Part shown: positions 27,114 through 37,300 of the stretch, piece by piece
Position numbering within the stretch: the stretch's first letter is position 1
How the letters are laid out: every line of letters begins with the position of its first letter
Assembly (NCBI GenBank): GCA_024734555.1
Contig: JANPWX010000123.1
Location: 328,241-392,240, forward strand
Origin: Trochalopteron elliotii
Taxonomy: Eukaryota > Chordata > Aves > Passeriformes > Leiothrichidae
Length of the DNA: 64,000 nucleotides
Direction of reading: 5' to 3'
The notes under the pieces: model-generated
What the model was told of the DNA's origin: nothing
What the model saw: only the letters and a program-made list of their open reading frames with translations
Database searches by the model: none
Position numbers and translations under genes: made by a program

Positions 27114-27312
27114 CGAGGTACGTCCTATGCACAGCTTTGCACCGTGCTCCTCCTTGCACGTGGCTCGCCTGAGCGGCACTTTGAGAAATTGATTAAATTT
27201 CAGAAACTGACCAAAGTTTCCCCAAACTACAGAGACCGGCCAGCGGAGCTTTGTTGTGTTATTACAGGGTGTGAAGCTGTGGGGAAGGTGTTGCTATTTT
27301 GTTGTCGGGGGC

Positions 27313-27449
27313 CCGAGAGGCCCCCGGCCACGGTGAGGGGTGTGAGGGCTGCTGGAGTGAGGAGAGCCCTTGGAGAACCGTGCCCGCTGGAGCCTGGTCC
27401 GAGAGACCCCCGGGCACGGTGAGGGGTGTGAGGGCTGCTGGAGTGAGGA
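27313..27449 (+). repeat. 86-bp direct repeat in IQSEC1 promoter region
   Basis: The segment from 27313 (CCGAGAGGCCCCCGG...) recurs at 27399 with an 86-bp offset. About 50 bp match nearly perfectly (27313-27363 against 27399-27449). Both copies include CACGGTGAGGGG, a good match to a splice donor (CG|GTGAGG), at 27333 and 27419. The repeat ends 155 bp before the IQSEC1 ATG. It looks like a recent tandem duplication in the promoter or 5' leader. Confidence 0.85.
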
Positions 27450-27514
27450 ATCCCTCCCCTCCACGCGTGCGCTCTGCCCGCTTCCCTGCCCCGCCGCCGC
27501 CGGCTGGGGGGAGC

Positions 27515-27557
27515 GGGCGCGGAGCGGGCGCGGGGCGGGGCGGCGCGGCCCGAGGGG
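27515..27557 (+). promoter_or_regulatory. Potential G-quadruplex tract in IQSEC1 5' leader/promoter
   Basis: Runs of three or more G occur at 27515-27517, 27526-27528, 27532-27535, 27537-27540 and 27554-27557 on the sense strand, with loops of 8, 3, 1 and 13 nt. That satisfies a relaxed G4 rule. If transcribed, the structure would sit 50-90 nt upstream of the start codon. Whether it folds is inference. Confidence 0.4.
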
Positions 27558-27562
27558 CGGCT

Positions 27563-27668
27563 ATGGTGGCGGAGAGCTCCCCGCCCGACACTCCGGCCCG
27601 GCCATGTGGTGCCTGCACTGCAGCTCGGAGCGAACCCAGTCGCTGCTGGAGCTGGAGCTGGACAGCTG
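27563..27668 (+). other. Overlapping upstream ORF in IQSEC1 exon 1 (5' segment)
   Basis: An ATG at 27563 has G at -3 and G at +4 (strong Kozak context), better than the main ATG 41 nt downstream, and is in a different frame. It reads MVAESSPPDTPARP and runs through exon 1. After splicing to exon 2 it would continue and stop at TAA 43986-43988, giving about 60 codons that overlap the IQSEC1 coding start. If the transcript begins upstream of 27563, most scanning ribosomes would be expected to meet it first. Protein function is not implied. Confidence 0.5.
27604..27668 (+). CDS. IQSEC1: IQSEC1 alternative first coding exon (MWCLHC N-terminus)
   Basis: The exon encodes 21 codons plus two bases and starts MWCLHCSSERTQ, nearly identical to the N-terminus of one human IQSEC1 isoform as I recall it. 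It ends TG|GTGAGC, a good donor. The leftover TG joins the first C of exon 2 to give Cys22. The ATG at 27604 has G at -3 but T at +4, so its Kozak context is only adequate. The frame upstream has no stop back to at least 27370, but no in-frame ATG was found there, and homology supports this start. The exon sits inside a CpG island, as expected for a promoter-proximal exon. Reading through the donor would hit TGA at once (27670-27672). Two cysteines near the N-terminus could be lipidation sites, which is inference only. Other IQSEC1 isoforms use different first exons spliced to the same exon 2, and none of those was found here. Confidence 0.92.
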
Positions 27669-27809
27669 GTGAGCGCTGCCGAGGGGTGCGGGGGTGGCCC
27701 CCGCTGCCGCACAAAGGGCTCCGCGCTGCCAACGCCGCCGCTGCCCGGGCTCGCTATGAGGCGGTGCGGGAGGATGGGATGCGGGGGTCCGGCTGGCACT
27801 GTGGGCACC

Positions 27810-27960
27810 CTTTTGTCCCTGGGGGGTTGTCCCTGGAGTCACCCCTATTGTCCCTGGGGGCTGTCTCTGGGGTTTATCCCCGCGATCGCCCCCGTTGTCC
27901 CTGGGAGTTGTCCCTGGGGTCATCCCCGTTGTCCCCGGGATGTCTCCGGGTCGCGGCGAT
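27810..27960 (+). repeat. Degenerate GC-rich minisatellite at start of intron 1
   Basis: A roughly 15-30 bp motif built around TTGTCCCTGGGG recurs six or more times (for example at about 27820, 27833, 27858, 27895, 27909 and 27928) with interspersed variants. It begins about 140 bp after the exon 1 donor and lies in the CpG island. Such arrays are usually length-polymorphic. Confidence 0.75.
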
Positions 27961-30900
27961 CGGGAGCTCGTTCCCTGTGTCCCGGCTCGGGAGCGGGGAC
28001 AGGCGGAGGCTCTGTCTGCCCTGCAGCAGCCGAGGGTTAAATCATCTCCGTGGTTTAACCGCGTCCCGAGCGGCCCCGCTGCTCTGCGCTGCGCTGGCTG
28101 TGGGTGACAGGCAGAGCCATAAATCGGGAGCTGTGGCAGCAGGCTGCGAGCTGACCTGGCGTGTGCCGCTCCAGACGCCGATGTGTAAACACTGCTTTTC
28201 AGGAGAGCAAGGAATCACATGATTTGTGTCAAACCAGTGTGAGTTTTGCTGCAGAGCTCTGGTACAGGCTGGTTCCCCGTGTCTGTGGCCGGCCGGAGAC
28301 CTGGCCTTGTCCTGGCTACATAGGAAGGTGTGTCACACCCAAATCAACATTTGTCACTCGTGCCCTCAGCCAGAAAATAAAATGAAAAAAAAGTTTAGTT
28401 CAAAGGCCTTTAAATTTAAAGATAAAGATATCTGTACTATCTTAAAGTACAGATACTTGAATAACTGACACAGGGGAAACAGCAGGGTTTGTTTTAACAC
28501 AGTCCCTATTGTAATAATGTTGTTAACTACCAAAATAAAGCGTGTCAAAAGTACAGCAACACTGAGCTCTGTTCATGAACTGCCTGAAAACTCCATGCAC
28601 AAACGAGTTTTTTCTGGTGTGATGCTGTGTGTGGATTTATGATAAACTAAAAAAGTTATCCTGCACTTGCAGTGTACTTGAAAAATGAATTTATCTCTGA
28701 TGCATCGTGGAAGTTTATTCCACCAAGTAATTCAGCCAAATGCTGAGCTATTCGGCTGTTAAAGAAATACTCAACTTAGCTAAAGATAGAAAACATCTTA
28801 AATTGGGTGTGGGCATGTGTGGAAAAATATAAAAGGAGGAAGTGACTGGATTCAGTGTAACTATGTATGAATGCAACAGTTGCTTTTCTAGAAAAAAAGG
28901 CAAAATGTTTTTTGATAAAGAGAAGTGTTTCATAGTACAGTTTAGTCATACAGTTAATGATCCTTCAGCCCATTTTTTACCCTTAGGAAAAGAATAATGT
29001 AAGTTTCCTATGCGGAGTTGGTAATGTTTGCATAAGTGATATTACCTTTGCATGGCTTGCTAAAAACATAATTCATAACAGTTACTGTAGTGACAGATTT
29101 GCCTATTACACAGTAACATTCTGTTATTCATCATTGTTTCAGACTTTTTTCCTCCATTTGCACATTGCTATGCACTTCCTTTCAGTTAAACTTGATTATT
29201 CTGCCTGATGTGCTAAAAGAGGAATTGCTGAGTACTTAGTTTGGATGATTGTATTTAACTGTGTCTATTCTTGTGGCAGATATCCTTCATATAAACACAA
29301 AATTCATTACCTCTATCGAGTGTTTTGGGAGAACTACAGGCCATGCTGAATAAAGTGACCCATTTCACTTCTACTTTTGTACCAGATTTGGTTTTGTTGA
29401 GATGTCCTGTTCTAGTTCCTGAAAGATATTGAGAGTACTGTTACAAAGCAGTCAGCTGGGCTTTTTTTCTCCTGGTTAAGTAGGAGCTCAGTGTTCGGGT
29501 TTCCCATGTGAAGTCATCTATCATCCTTTATTTTTCCTATTTCTACTAATCTGGAACAATTCATTATCATCCAGGGTACTGTAATCCAAGATCTGGAGCT
29601 AACCAGAGAAAACCATAGTGCTCCATGTATCAACAACATTCAGTTTCTCTGCCCCTTTAGGAGCCCTCTGGGAATCCTGGTGCAGTTAATAAACAACCTG
29701 CAGTTCAGTTTCATGGAATAATTTGTAACTTTCAGGCAAGGAAACTCAAGGATTCAGTTTTTCTCCTGAAAAGTGCAAATACCAAGTTGAACAGTAACTC
29801 TGATTTGTTGTTCCTGTTAGTCTTGTCTTGGAAGCTTGCAGGGACTGGATCCAGGGAGTGCCTGCTGGGCAAGGAGAAGGTGCCTTTACCAGTGGTTTGT
29901 TGAGTGTTCCTCTGGAGAAATGGGAAGGGATTTCTTAGGATTTCATGGCCTTACATGGGTTTTCTCACTCTGTGGCCATTTCATGTTTGCAGAATGAAAA
30001 ATCTTTCAAGAGAATCTGTCCGTATGACTGTAGAAAGTGTTTCTCCCAGCGCTGGGTCTTCATGAGGAGGATATATTTTTTTTCCATTGCTTGGAGGCTG
30101 AGATTGTTTTGTGCCTTTGAGGGCCTCAAGAGCAGTGCAAGGACTTTGGGTGGAACAACAACTTTGAAACAACAGTTTACCTTTATAGTGATGATGTTTT
30201 CCCTGGAGTCTAAAGATGTCAATTCAAGGCTCTAACTCTGTGAAGAGGCAAATCTCATCAAGGTGTAGCTGATTAGCACCCTTGGGTGATTGCTCTAATT
30301 GTGCCTGCCCTGAGCACCAGTGAGAAGGAGCTGAATAATAAAATAAAAGCTGGCCTAGGGGTAGTCAGTGCTCTGGTGGTGAATGCCAGCACTTGTGGAC
30401 ATCATCTGTAGGGATTAAACAGCTGCTCACGTATTTCAGTTGAGTTCCTTGGTGTTTAACACCACTGGTCTCCAAAGTCCAACAAGACCTTAGGACACAA
30501 GTGCTGGAAGGGAGGAATTGCTTTCTGAGTGAATCATGAGCCTTCCAGCTCCTGCAGGGTTCTGAGAGGTGCAAAGGAGGGTTTAAGGTGCTGTATTTTT
30601 GAATACTGAATTTTTGAAAAAAATTGTGAAGCACCACAGCCTGAGTCTGAGTTGTTGTACCTTGTCATTGCGAGGATTTGCCATAATTCATAAAGGTCTT
30701 TCAGGATGCAATTTTTTTTCTCTTTCAGCATTTACATGGTTCTTCCTCTGTTAGACCCGATGGTAATTTTATCATTAATTTCAGAGTCAGGCATATTTTA
30801 ATTACTGCAGCTGTCAATCAACTATTTCTTTTTATGTTTATTTAATAACAGAACTGCAGGAGACCTCAGAAACTGTAACCAAGGTGGAGCCCAGATTGCT

Positions 30901-33471
30901 CTGTTTGTTACATTAAATTTGTGAGGATGTGCCCTTAACCCAGACACTGCCTGATCCACAGAGCTACTGGAATTATGAGGAGGTGGCTCATGAGTTAGGG
31001 GGGAAAGTGTGTTGGTGCATTGCTTTTGTGAACCATGCTTTGTTTAGATGTCATTTGTATTTAAACAGGGTATGGACCACAAGCCAAATTCATCTTCCTG
31101 AGTTTGCTGCTTTATTTTTACTGCCTCGGAAGGCTGTGTAGTTCCAAGAGCAGAATCAGCCCTGTGTTTGGAAATTCAGTTTTAGTATCTTGTATATTGC
31201 CATGTCAAAAATTATGTAAATACAGGTTTTGTTTAATTCATGAATCTTTGTTATGCAAAAACAGTTACTGATCATGGACTTTTTTAGCAAGGCTTATTAA
31301 TCAAAAATATTTTACTTACATAGTCCTTCTTGTGTCTTCTGGGAATCCATTTGAATTTTATTTAGGTTCCATTTAGGGTACAGACGGAGATGGCAACTTC
31401 ACTGCACTGCTGTGATTTGACTCCAGGTTTCCAGAGAAGAACAGATGCTGCTTTAATCCACTGTAGCACAAAGCCCCAGTATTACGTTAAAGGGGAATGC
31501 AAATTTAGCTAAATAAATCCTTTTGCTTCCTTACAACAGACAAAAGACTAGAATCGTTCTCATGAAATAATTGTAGAGATGTCTTTAATAAAAATAAAGT
31601 AAAAAGGACAAGCTTTGGTATGATAAAAAAATCAAATCGTTTGGTCCCTGTGAGAGAAGAAGAAAATGAGAATGATGGCTTTGATAGTCTTTACTACAGG
31701 AAATTGATGTATTATATCTGTTAATCAGATTTTTTCAGTAGTTCAGTGTCATCCCAGTTAAACTTGTGCTTATAAACAAAGGACACAATTCCCAGTTGCC
31801 TTCTGCTGTGTAAGCACAAATAAAATGCCACAGTTTTGCTCTGACTTCCATTCACATCAGTGCATGGCCATAGAGAAAGAATCCTAAGCTTGTTTTGAGG
31901 GATGCTTGCGTTATTTAGTCCAAAAAATTCCAGTCACCCCTAAAACTCAACAGATTAACAAGGATGGATGAATGTGTCATGAACACAGAAAAAGAAAACC
32001 AACTTCCTTCTGTTTGTTAATATATCCATGACCTTTCCAGTCATCCTCACACAAGGCAAGGGCAGCAAGGATGCAGAGCTGATGGGTTTTCTGTCGCAGG
32101 GAATGTTTGCAGCCAGCCCTGACTCTGCACCACAGGAGCATTCACAGTTTGTTTTCAATTTAATTTTCACTCCCCACCTTTATGGCAGAATGGACCCAAC
32201 TCTATCTCAGATCACACGGAGAGTTAGAAATGGCAGTGGCAGCTGAACTGGATTTAGCTCGAGTGCAGGGATGCTTTTTAGTAGCCTGGAGTAGGAATGG
32301 TTACAGGAGAGATCCTTCAGTTTTCATGGACAGACCATGTCAGTACCTGCACAGAATTCCAAGGGTACATCCATGGGAAGCAATGGATGATTCAGTTGGA
32401 AGCTGTCCTGCCCTTAAAGATAGTACCAGAGACAGGGTTTCCCTCCTTGTTTGGGGGTTGTGCTCAGGAAGTCATCCTTCAAACGAGAGGGACAGCAGTG
32501 TTCCTGATCCAGCTGCAGTTCCCAGGGATCTGAGTACAGAGAACAGACCTGCATTAATCCCTGAGCTTCTGGTCGTGTTGTAGCCTAAGAATAGGTTTTC
32601 TCTCAATCTAACATCCCTCTATGTTCTCAATCAGGAATAAAATTATCTTTATTTTTCTTTCTGTGTGGTTCTTCATTATCATAATGTGCTGTGAATCGGC
32701 TGTTGAATTTTCATTCTAGAGGTGTCTGGGGTGATTCTCATGCTTCAAAGTTACCTTTTCTCAAAGTGCTAAATGTTAGATAGTCTCAGCTGTTCTTGGA
32801 TTCATGAAAGAAAGTTCATTATTTTTGTTTCTATTTTCTTTTCTTCTGTTTTACTCTTGTGAGTCTTGTTTAGAAGATACCAGTGATGTCGAGCATTTAG
32901 TAGAAACTGGTATCAAGAAGGAGCTGATTTTAATACTCTTAGATTTGAGAGAATGGGACTTTACAGCTGATAGTCTCCTGTTAATACTAGTCATTCATGC
33001 CTTGAGAAGTGAGAGAGAACACAGGATCACTTGGACTTAATGGAACTTGTCCCAAATGATGACAACGCGATGCAAACTTGGATCCTTTTTTTGTTATTAA
33101 AAAGTCATTAAGATGTTTTTGATTAGGTTAGCCTAGAAGAAAAATATTCCAGGTTTTCCTCCCACAGTGCAGCATATTACACAAGACCATTTCACACTGT
33201 CTTTGGTTGAGATTTTCAAAATCTGTCTTTCCACGATATCACATTTTCATTGCACAAAATGGTGCCCCTTGTTTTCAGGAACTGGGCTTCTACCCCTGTC
33301 CTAAAAGACACTTTTCCACTGTGGAAAGATCTGTGAACTTTGCCATGATGAAGAGCCTGTAGATGACCAAGAGTTACCCAAGTTGTGTATTTTAGACTCA
33401 CGTTCTGTTGTGTTTGAGCAGCCTCTTGTGCAATCCCAGCTTAGCCAAGCTGCATCCCCATCACAGACACT

Positions 33472-33526
33472 GTCACAGAATATTCCTGATCCCACAGGAA
33501 TCCTCAAGTCCAGCTCTAAGTGAAAG
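33472..33526 (-). mobile_element. Fragment of SINE/CR1 3' tail
   Basis: On the + strand it reads GTCACAGAATATTCCTGATC, then CCCACAGGAATCCTCAAGTCC, then CTAAGTGAA. This parallels the tail-to-body junction of the SINE at 12.3 kb (CACAGAATATTC ... ACCCACAAGGA ... GAGTCCTTAAGTGAA). No tRNA-like head follows, so it is truncated. Confidence 0.55.
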
Positions 33527-34363
33527 GCAGTGTGGAGTGTTGGTGGTTCTGGGAGCTGCAACATGACCTGCACAGCCCAGAAACTGCTCCTCTTCTCTGT
33601 GTGTGCAGTAAAAGATTTCCAAGGCAGGAATTGCTACCTGTGTTACTCTTTTATTGTCATCAGTGAGGTGAGTCAGAAGTTCTGTTGAAAGTCTACACTT
33701 AATTCCTCTCTGACAGAGAAAGAGCTGTAAAATGTATAGACTCAGCATAATGGGGAGGAAATGTAAAAGGAAGGAAGTTTGTGAATGAGAAAAAGCATCT
33801 GTCAGCTCTTTAGCTGATTTAGAGGTTATGAGCAATCTTTGGGGTCTCGTTTCTACAAGAGTGAAGATTTATGTGTAGTATCTTTGAGTATGTCTGCAAA
33901 TACCTTCTGTGTTTGAACACATGGCCTTGAATCTAAGCATCATCTACAACACTGTCTTCCACCAAGCCCCATGCTTCCAACAAAAAATCTCCTATTATTT
34001 GGTTTCCTTAAACACTATGTTCTGTACACTCTGATATAAACCTTGGGTGTGCAGCAGAGGATAAAATCTCCCTTTTATGAGGATGCCAGTGATTACAGAG
34101 AGGTGAGCAGTGTTCCTGTTCCAGTGAGTTACACCACCTCTCTCCTGCTGCGTGCAGAATGCTCAAGGCCAATTCCTGCTCTCACTGGCTGGGTAACAAC
34201 ACCCTGAGCTTCACTGGGAGCAGGAACAAGTGCTGTGTTCTCATCCTTTTCTTTCCTACCTGCTGAGAGTTTCCCATGCCCATTTGCACTTAAACATTTC
34301 GAAATTACATTGTTTTCCCATAGAGAAAACTGGTATGGTTTCATTCTTCATTTCATTCATTTT

Positions 34364-34396
34364 TGGGTTGTTGTTTTGTTTTGTTTTTTTTTTTTG
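34364..34396. repeat. T/G-rich simple repeat (TTTTG)n
   Basis: GTTGTTGTTTTGTTTTG followed by a run of T. Confidence 0.85.
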
Positions 34397-37300
34397 GACT
34401 TGGCACAGCAAAGTTGGCAGTCAAAGTGTAGCATTTGTGCAGTGATTAAAGTGGACTGGGACTTTCACATTATATATACTTCCAGATTCAGTTAGATCAG
34501 TGAGAGGTTTCTCTGATCAGACTTGTAAAAGCCTTTACAGGTGGAAGCCTCTGCTTCTCTCATCCTCCTTTTGGATTGGCTTTTTAAAGTATGCCAATCT
34601 GTAATTTTGTGAATTTTATCTGTAACTACAGAGGGAAGTCAATCAACCACTAGAAGCTGAACAGTCCCTTTCTAATTTTCAAAGAAGATAATTTTGGCCA
34701 ACTATTTCTTAAATCCTAGAGAGACAGCTAAGTACCTTATGTTCGTCAGTGACATTGTTTGAAAGCACAACTCATTAGATAATAACAATATATTATAAGT
34801 AATTGAAATGAAGTCTTTCAGTTGTTCTAAATAGATCCTTTTGTACAACATTCATTTGCTACAGAAGTTAAAATATGGTCTAAATGAACACAGTTGTTAG
34901 TGCTCTGAGACTTTACTCAGTGCAGTGTCCAGTACAGAAAGATTGTTTTGTTGTCATTTCTGCTGCATGGACCCTCTGCATGCTCTTTGTTTATGATGAT
35001 TCTTAATTTCCCTCACAGACATACTGGGAAAGACTGGTCTGCTCAAAGGTTTTTCCTAGCTCTCTGTACTGTGTCATACTTGTCAGTGTTTCAAATAGTG
35101 CAGGGGCAAAACTTTAAAATGAGTCAAGTGATAGGCTTTATCAGGTTTATTTGATCTAAGGTGAGACAGTTTTATTCTAGGTATGAAATTTACGGCCCTG
35201 AAACATTGACTCAATAAACAGGATTTTTTAAAGCATCTTCAAAGTAGTTCACATTTCTATCATATATGAAATATAAGAGGGGAAAGAAGAGTTTTATCCA
35301 CCAAGACCTGACTGGGAAGAGGAGATCAGTGCTCATCTCTGCCAGAACCTGAGTGCCAGCAAGCAGATTTCTCAGCATCAGTGCCATTCTCTCACCCTTT
35401 CCTGGGACAGGCTTGACACAACAGCTGAAGAGGTGAAAGAGGAGGATGGCTGGCACAGGACACCAAGGATTCTTGCATTGTATCAAATGCTGCTTCAGCT
35501 GTGCGTGCAAATCAGGGTTTTTCAGCTGCAGACACTAAATCTTCCTTTTTAAACTTAGCAGTGTCTGAAGGGCATCATATAGACAGTAGAATGTGTGCTA
35601 ATATCTTGCTATCTTCAGTACATGTCATATATAGTGTGGGTGTGCTAAATTAAGAGGATTTCTGCTGCAGAATGGTGTATCTAAATAAATGGTAAATAGC
35701 TGAGGTCAAATTCTACTACAGCTGCATTGAGAAACTCCACAAATTTTTCAAGCTTATCATATTGTGTAAAAGTTTACATAGCAGGGACAGGACAAAGTCT
35801 GCAGTGGGAGGCAGACCTTCACAGATTTTGTTAAGTGATCCATCCCACAGGCACCACAGTGACATTAAAATTGTTAGCTATAGCCCATGTAAGAAACAAA
35901 ACATCCTTTTGAAGCATACAGAACATTTTCTGATGTTCATGTGTTTAATGCTGACACATCAAAAAGAAGAACTGGCCATAAGAAAACTTCAAAAATTCTA
36001 AAACTTGGGCTGGTTTGAGCCACAAGCCTCAAATTATCACCCCATAGTCGTCTTATAACAATATCCATTTTTTTAAGAGTTGTTGCTGAATAAACATATG
36101 CTGGGTAGTGATTAACACAGATTGGCAGCGAATGATGCTGGCTGACTTTACCTGAGATAGAAGCAAACTTTTGTAAGCTGTACCAGGTTCTGTTGGTGCT
36201 GCCAGTCCTCTTGTTGCTTTTGCTAAATAATGCCAATAAAATACAGCTTTGCCTTTAGCAGGGGTTCACAAGGCGTTGAATGGTACTGGGGAGGGGTGGG
36301 TGGGTGGATCCCTCTGGACATTCTTGTGTCTGATGGCCAATATGCTGCCACTGTTAGACAAAGGTGATGGGAGAGCTGCTTAACCTTCCTTGTGCTCCTT
36401 GGAAGCTGAAGATAAGTCTCAAATAAGCTCTTCCCCAAGGGGTATTCTTAGTTGTTAACCCTGTTGGAAGTGTTATTGCCTAAAACGGGTGGCTTGTTGT
36501 TTCGCTCTGTTTCCATCTTGCTGCTGTCCATCTCCATCTCAGAAGAGACAGTGCCTTCATTCCTGCATTCTGCTTCAGTGGGGAGAAAATAACCTCTCAT
36601 CTTTCACTCCCTGCTCTCTGCTGCTGCTGAGTGTGGGTCAAAATGCCCTTTTCAAAAAGCCTTTTTGTTAATGCCTTTTATGGGGTGGCTTAGTGAGAAT
36701 TGCAGCTTGGCAGTGTCCAGGGGATGTGTGCTGAGGTTGTTGTGTGATCAGGGCCTGGAGCAGGGAGCAGCTGCAGGTTTGCAGGGCACTCAGGGGTACC
36801 TGCCTGTGCAGCCCTGCCCACCCTCAGTGGCTCTCAGACTCTTTGACTTGGGCTGCTATTGCTGGCACTCTCAGCACAGAATATCACAGAATAAGTGACT
36901 GCTTTGTTAGGGTTTGCTTCTGAGACACATGCAAATGGTGTCTGGATTTTCCTTGCAATGATATTTAACTTCAGTCAGATGAATTACCTGGGACATTACT
37001 TTGATGTGCATTCAAAGGTTTCATTTGTTTTGAACAGAAACAGCTGAATTGAGAGTGCATTGGAAGTAAAACACGTTGGTCAATATTTCTTTCCCGGATC
37101 AAAGCTTTTGTCACTGGCTGTGAATGCTGTTGTCCATCATAATGGCTTTGAACTCTTGGCAGGGTATATTTGAAGGTAGATTGGTTTGTTAATGTTATTG
37201 TGCTTATTGAATTTGAGGATTTGTGTAAGTTCTTAATGTAATTGACTTCTGTTTACTAGACAGCACAAACCAGACATGGCAATGAGGACTAAGTTCTAGT

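Larger units (their letters stand above)
27280..28110. promoter_or_regulatory. IQSEC1: CpG island promoter around IQSEC1 first coding exon
   Basis: About 800 bp dense in CG dinucleotides, against a CpG-poor AT-rich background on both sides. It contains GC boxes of Sp1 type (GGGGCGGGGCGG at 27532-27543 and GGGGCGG at 27554-27560), exon 1 and the start of intron 1. No TATA box lies in the 200 bp before the ATG, so initiation from here would be of the dispersed CpG-island type. The exact transcription start cannot be read from sequence. Confidence 0.75.

Noticed and set aside
27299..28222. 307-codon frame through the CpG island
   Set aside because: It shares the upstream-ORF frame, but beyond 27668 it is intronic, GC-rich and minisatellite-driven. 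Only the exon 1 part is plausible in mRNA.
36868..36895. Possible CR1/SINE tail (CACAGAATATCACAGAATAAG)
   Set aside because: Only about 20 bp resemble the tail and nothing continues on either side, so it may be chance.
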